A program made the translations under genes and the position numbers. The notes below the pieces were generated by a model that saw only the letters and a list, made by a program, of their open reading frames with translations, was not told where the DNA came from and did not search any database. DNA of 6,368 nt from Candidatus Atribacteria bacterium (lineage in GTDB: Bacteria > Atribacterota > JALVIU01): positions 1 through 6,368 of the forward strand of contig JALVIU010000023.1 in NCBI GenBank assembly GCA_027028665.1, in the 5' to 3' direction. Every line of letters begins with the position of its first letter. The first letter of the stretch is position 1. Positions 4,917 to 6,368 of this stretch are shown here, one piece after another.

Positions 4917-6215
4917 ATGAAAAGAGCAATTGCTTTAACATTAGCATTTTTAGCTTTGAGTGCATTTGTGTTTGGTTCTATGGCATTTGCAAAAAATGTA
5001 ACACTTAATTACTGGATGTGGGATCCTCAGTTAAGCGATGAGGTACATAAACTTATTGCAAAATTTGAATCACAAAATTCCGGGGTAAAAATAGAGCTTA
5101 CAGCAATGGCCCCTAAGGATTACTGGACAAAGATCAGGATTGCAGCATCTACAAAGAAGTTACCTGATGTATTCAATATGAGCTCTGGATATTTAGAAGA
5201 ATGGGCACAAAAGGGATTTTTAAAAGACCTTACAGATTATGTAAACAAAGATATTGATCCCAATAAGTACTTTATTAATCTTTTTGATGCAGGAAAAGCT
5301 ATATCTGGTACAGATAAGTACTATGCGGTACCTTTTGCTCTTGTTACTACAGTACTTTTCTTTAATAAGGATATGTTCGATGAGGCAGGACTTGAATATC
5401 CAAACTCTAATTGGACATGGGATGACTTTTTGAAGGCAGCAAAGGCCCTTACAAAGGATAAAGATGGAGATGGCAAGATCGACCAGTGGGGATACTGGTT
5501 CTATGGAAGATATGCAAATATAGAGCCATGGATCTATAGAAATAGTGGCTACCTTATAAATAGAAAGAAGATGAGATTTGAGCCAAATGAAAATGCAATG
5601 GATGCCATAAAGTTCCTTATCTCCCTGGTAAAAGAGCATAAAGTAGCACCAGAGCCAAAACTCATGAGTGGTATAAGGGCAAAGGATGTGTTCCCAAGGG
5701 GTCTTGCTGCTATGTGGATAGACGGTTCCTGGAATATCCGTAACTGTAGAAAAGTAATAGGGGATAAGTTCAGATGGGGAATAGCAGAGGTACCTATGGG
5801 TCCACATAAGGCACCTGACGTAGCATTTGGATGGCCAGATTTCATAGCTATGTCAAAATTCACAAAACACACAGATATTGCCTGGAAGTTTATAAAATTT
5901 GCATCAGGAGAGGGACTATCACTGGATATGTATATGGCAGGAAAGATTCCATCCTATAAGCCTCTTACCCTCTCTGAGGCATTTTTAGAAAAGGGTAAAC
6001 AACCTGCAGAAAAAGGATTACTTGTAAAGATGGCAGCCAAAAAGATGCTCAACTCCTTTACAAAGGGATGGAGTGAATGGAGAGGCTATGGTGGTGCAGA
6101 AAAGATGGGTCTAAATGGTGCACTTGACTCCATCTTAAATGGCGAATCCTTTGATAAGGTATGGCCAAAGGCTGTGGAATACATAAACAAGGTACTTGCA
6201 AGATACTATAAGTAA
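4917..6215 (+). CDS. Sugar ABC transporter substrate-binding protein, family 1 (CUT1)
   Basis: This is a complete 432-residue periplasmic binding protein of the MalE/UgpB-like family 1 (SBP_bac_1), which captures a sugar or oligosaccharide and passes it to a MalFG-like permease pair. Residues 1-25 form a signal peptide with a Lys-Arg start, a hydrophobic core (AIALTLAFLALSAFVFG) and an AFA-K cleavage site. There is no lipobox cysteine, so the mature protein is soluble. Lobe one begins VTLNYWMWDP, with KLPDVFNMSSGYLEEWAQKGFLKDLTDYV (81-109) and YYAVPFALVTTVLFFNKDMFDEAG (135-158). The calcium-loop-like DKDGDGKIDQWGYWF (181-195) is typical of CUT1 proteins. Next are FPRGLAAMWIDGSW (259-272), matching the family's GxxAMxxxGxW, and a C-terminal lobe with AWKFIKFASG (322-331). 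The many Trp and Tyr residues fit sugar stacking. ATG 4917 is preferred to ATG 4911 for ribosome-site spacing. A permease gene follows after 50 bases. The ligand cannot be named. Confidence 0.95.
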   Translation: MKRAIALTLAFLALSAFVFGSMAFAKNVTLNYWMWDPQLSDEVHKLIAKFESQNSGVKIELTAMAPKDYWTKIRIAASTKKLPDVFNMSSGYLEEWAQKGFLKDLTDYVNKDIDPNKYFINLFDAGKAISGTDKYYAVPFALVTTVLFFNKDMFDEAGLEYPNSNWTWDDFLKAAKALTKDKDGDGKIDQWGYWFYGRYANIEPWIYRNSGYLINRKKMRFEPNENAMDAIKFLISLVKEHKVAPEPKLMSGIRAKDVFPRGLAAMWIDGSWNIRNCRKVIGDKFRWGIAEVPMGPHKAPDVAFGWPDFIAMSKFTKHTDIAWKFIKFASGEGLSLDMYMAGKIPSYKPLTLSEAFLEKGKQPAEKGLLVKMAAKKMLNSFTKGWSEWRGYGGAEKMGLNGALDSILNGESFDKVWPKAVEYINKVLARYYK

Positions 6216-6225
6216 TACAAATAAT

Positions 6226-6252
6226 GGGAGGGGAAGACAAACTTCCCCTCTT
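6226..6252 (+). terminator. Hairpin between binding-protein and permease genes
   Basis: GAGGGGAAG (6228-6236) pairs perfectly with CTTCCCCTC (6242-6250) around a 5-base loop, and two G-U pairs lengthen it to 11. A short TTTCT follows. Such hairpins after binding-protein genes commonly stop part of the transcription or protect the upstream mRNA, giving much more binding protein than permease. With the permease ribosome site only four bases on, partial rather than full termination is likely. Confidence 0.6.
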
Positions 6253-6265
6253 TCTGGGAGGTATT

Positions 6266-6368
6266 ATGAGAAGAAAAACCTTGTGGTATAAATCTTATCA
6301 TCCGTGGTTATTTCTTGTTCCCACACTTATCGGTCTTTTTGTATTTAGATTATGGCCTATTGCCTATT
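6266..6368 (+). CDS. Sugar ABC transporter permease, MalF/UgpA type (partial, C-terminus outside window)
   Basis: Only the first 34 residues are visible. They show a short basic N-terminus (MRRKTLWYKSYHP) and then the first membrane helix WLFLVPTLIGLFVFRLWPIAY. The pattern WLFLxPxLIGLxVFxLxPIxY is typical of the first permease of CUT1 sugar importers. GGGAGG (6256-6261) lies four bases before the ATG. Its place 50 bases after a family 1 binding protein gives the usual order: binding protein, first permease, then presumably a MalG-like permease past the right edge. No ATPase is seen. Thermophiles often use a shared ATPase encoded elsewhere. The C-terminal EAA loop that contacts the ATPase is not in view. 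Confidence 0.85.
   Translation, partial: MRRKTLWYKSYHPWLFLVPTLIGLFVFRLWPIAY

Noticed and set aside
5220-5807. 195-codon minus-strand frame within the sugar-binding protein gene
   Set aside because: It is antisense to a secure gene, with a Cys/Tyr/Ile-rich shadow composition. Length alone is not evidence.
1-6368. CRISPR array, insertion sequence, tRNA or rRNA genes
   Set aside because: No spaced identical repeats, transposase-like frame, terminal inverted repeats, cloverleaf or rRNA core sequence was seen on either strand.

Overview
The window looks like a piece of a thermophilic, AT-rich bacterial chromosome devoted to sugar uptake and use. Coding regions favour AGA/AGG arginine and ATA isoleucine codons, proteins are rich in Lys, Glu and Ile, and there are strong Shine-Dalgarno sites and TATAAT-type promoters. 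The complete sugar-binding protein has a plain signal peptide with no lipobox cysteine, which fits a diderm better than a Gram-positive cell. Dictyoglomota, Thermotogota, Atribacterota or a thermophilic Firmicute-like lineage are all possible. The genus cannot be fixed from the sequence alone.

Layout. (1) Positions 1-1085: the C-terminal part of a family 5 (oligopeptide/oligosaccharide) ABC substrate-binding protein, ended by a 16-bp perfect hairpin. (2) 1086-1377: AT-rich spacer with a likely promoter. (3) 1378-2772: a complete L-fucose/L-arabinose isomerase-superfamily enzyme. (4) 2773-3428: a 656-bp stretch without a convincing gene. Its first half (about 2819-3138) is much richer in GC than its surroundings, is packed with complementary segments, and has ends that can pair. 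It is the best candidate here for an undescribed structured RNA. Its second half is AT-rich promoter-like DNA. (5) 3429-3746: a small coiled-coil protein with a C-terminal membrane anchor. (6) 3780-4634, minus strand: an EamA/DMT-family ten-helix transporter, convergent with the coiled-coil gene and apparently read from a leaderless mRNA. (7) 4635-4916: a divergent control region with repeated TTTCAT motifs and two ribosome-binding sites. (8) 4917-6215 and 6266-end: the binding protein and the start of the first permease of a CUT1 (MalEFG-like) sugar ABC importer, separated by a short hairpin.

The two importers and the sugar isomerase suggest a locus for bringing in oligosaccharides and converting a released sugar to its ketose. 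The exact sugar cannot be read from the sequence, and the isomerase has its own promoter and terminator rather than sharing an operon with either transporter.
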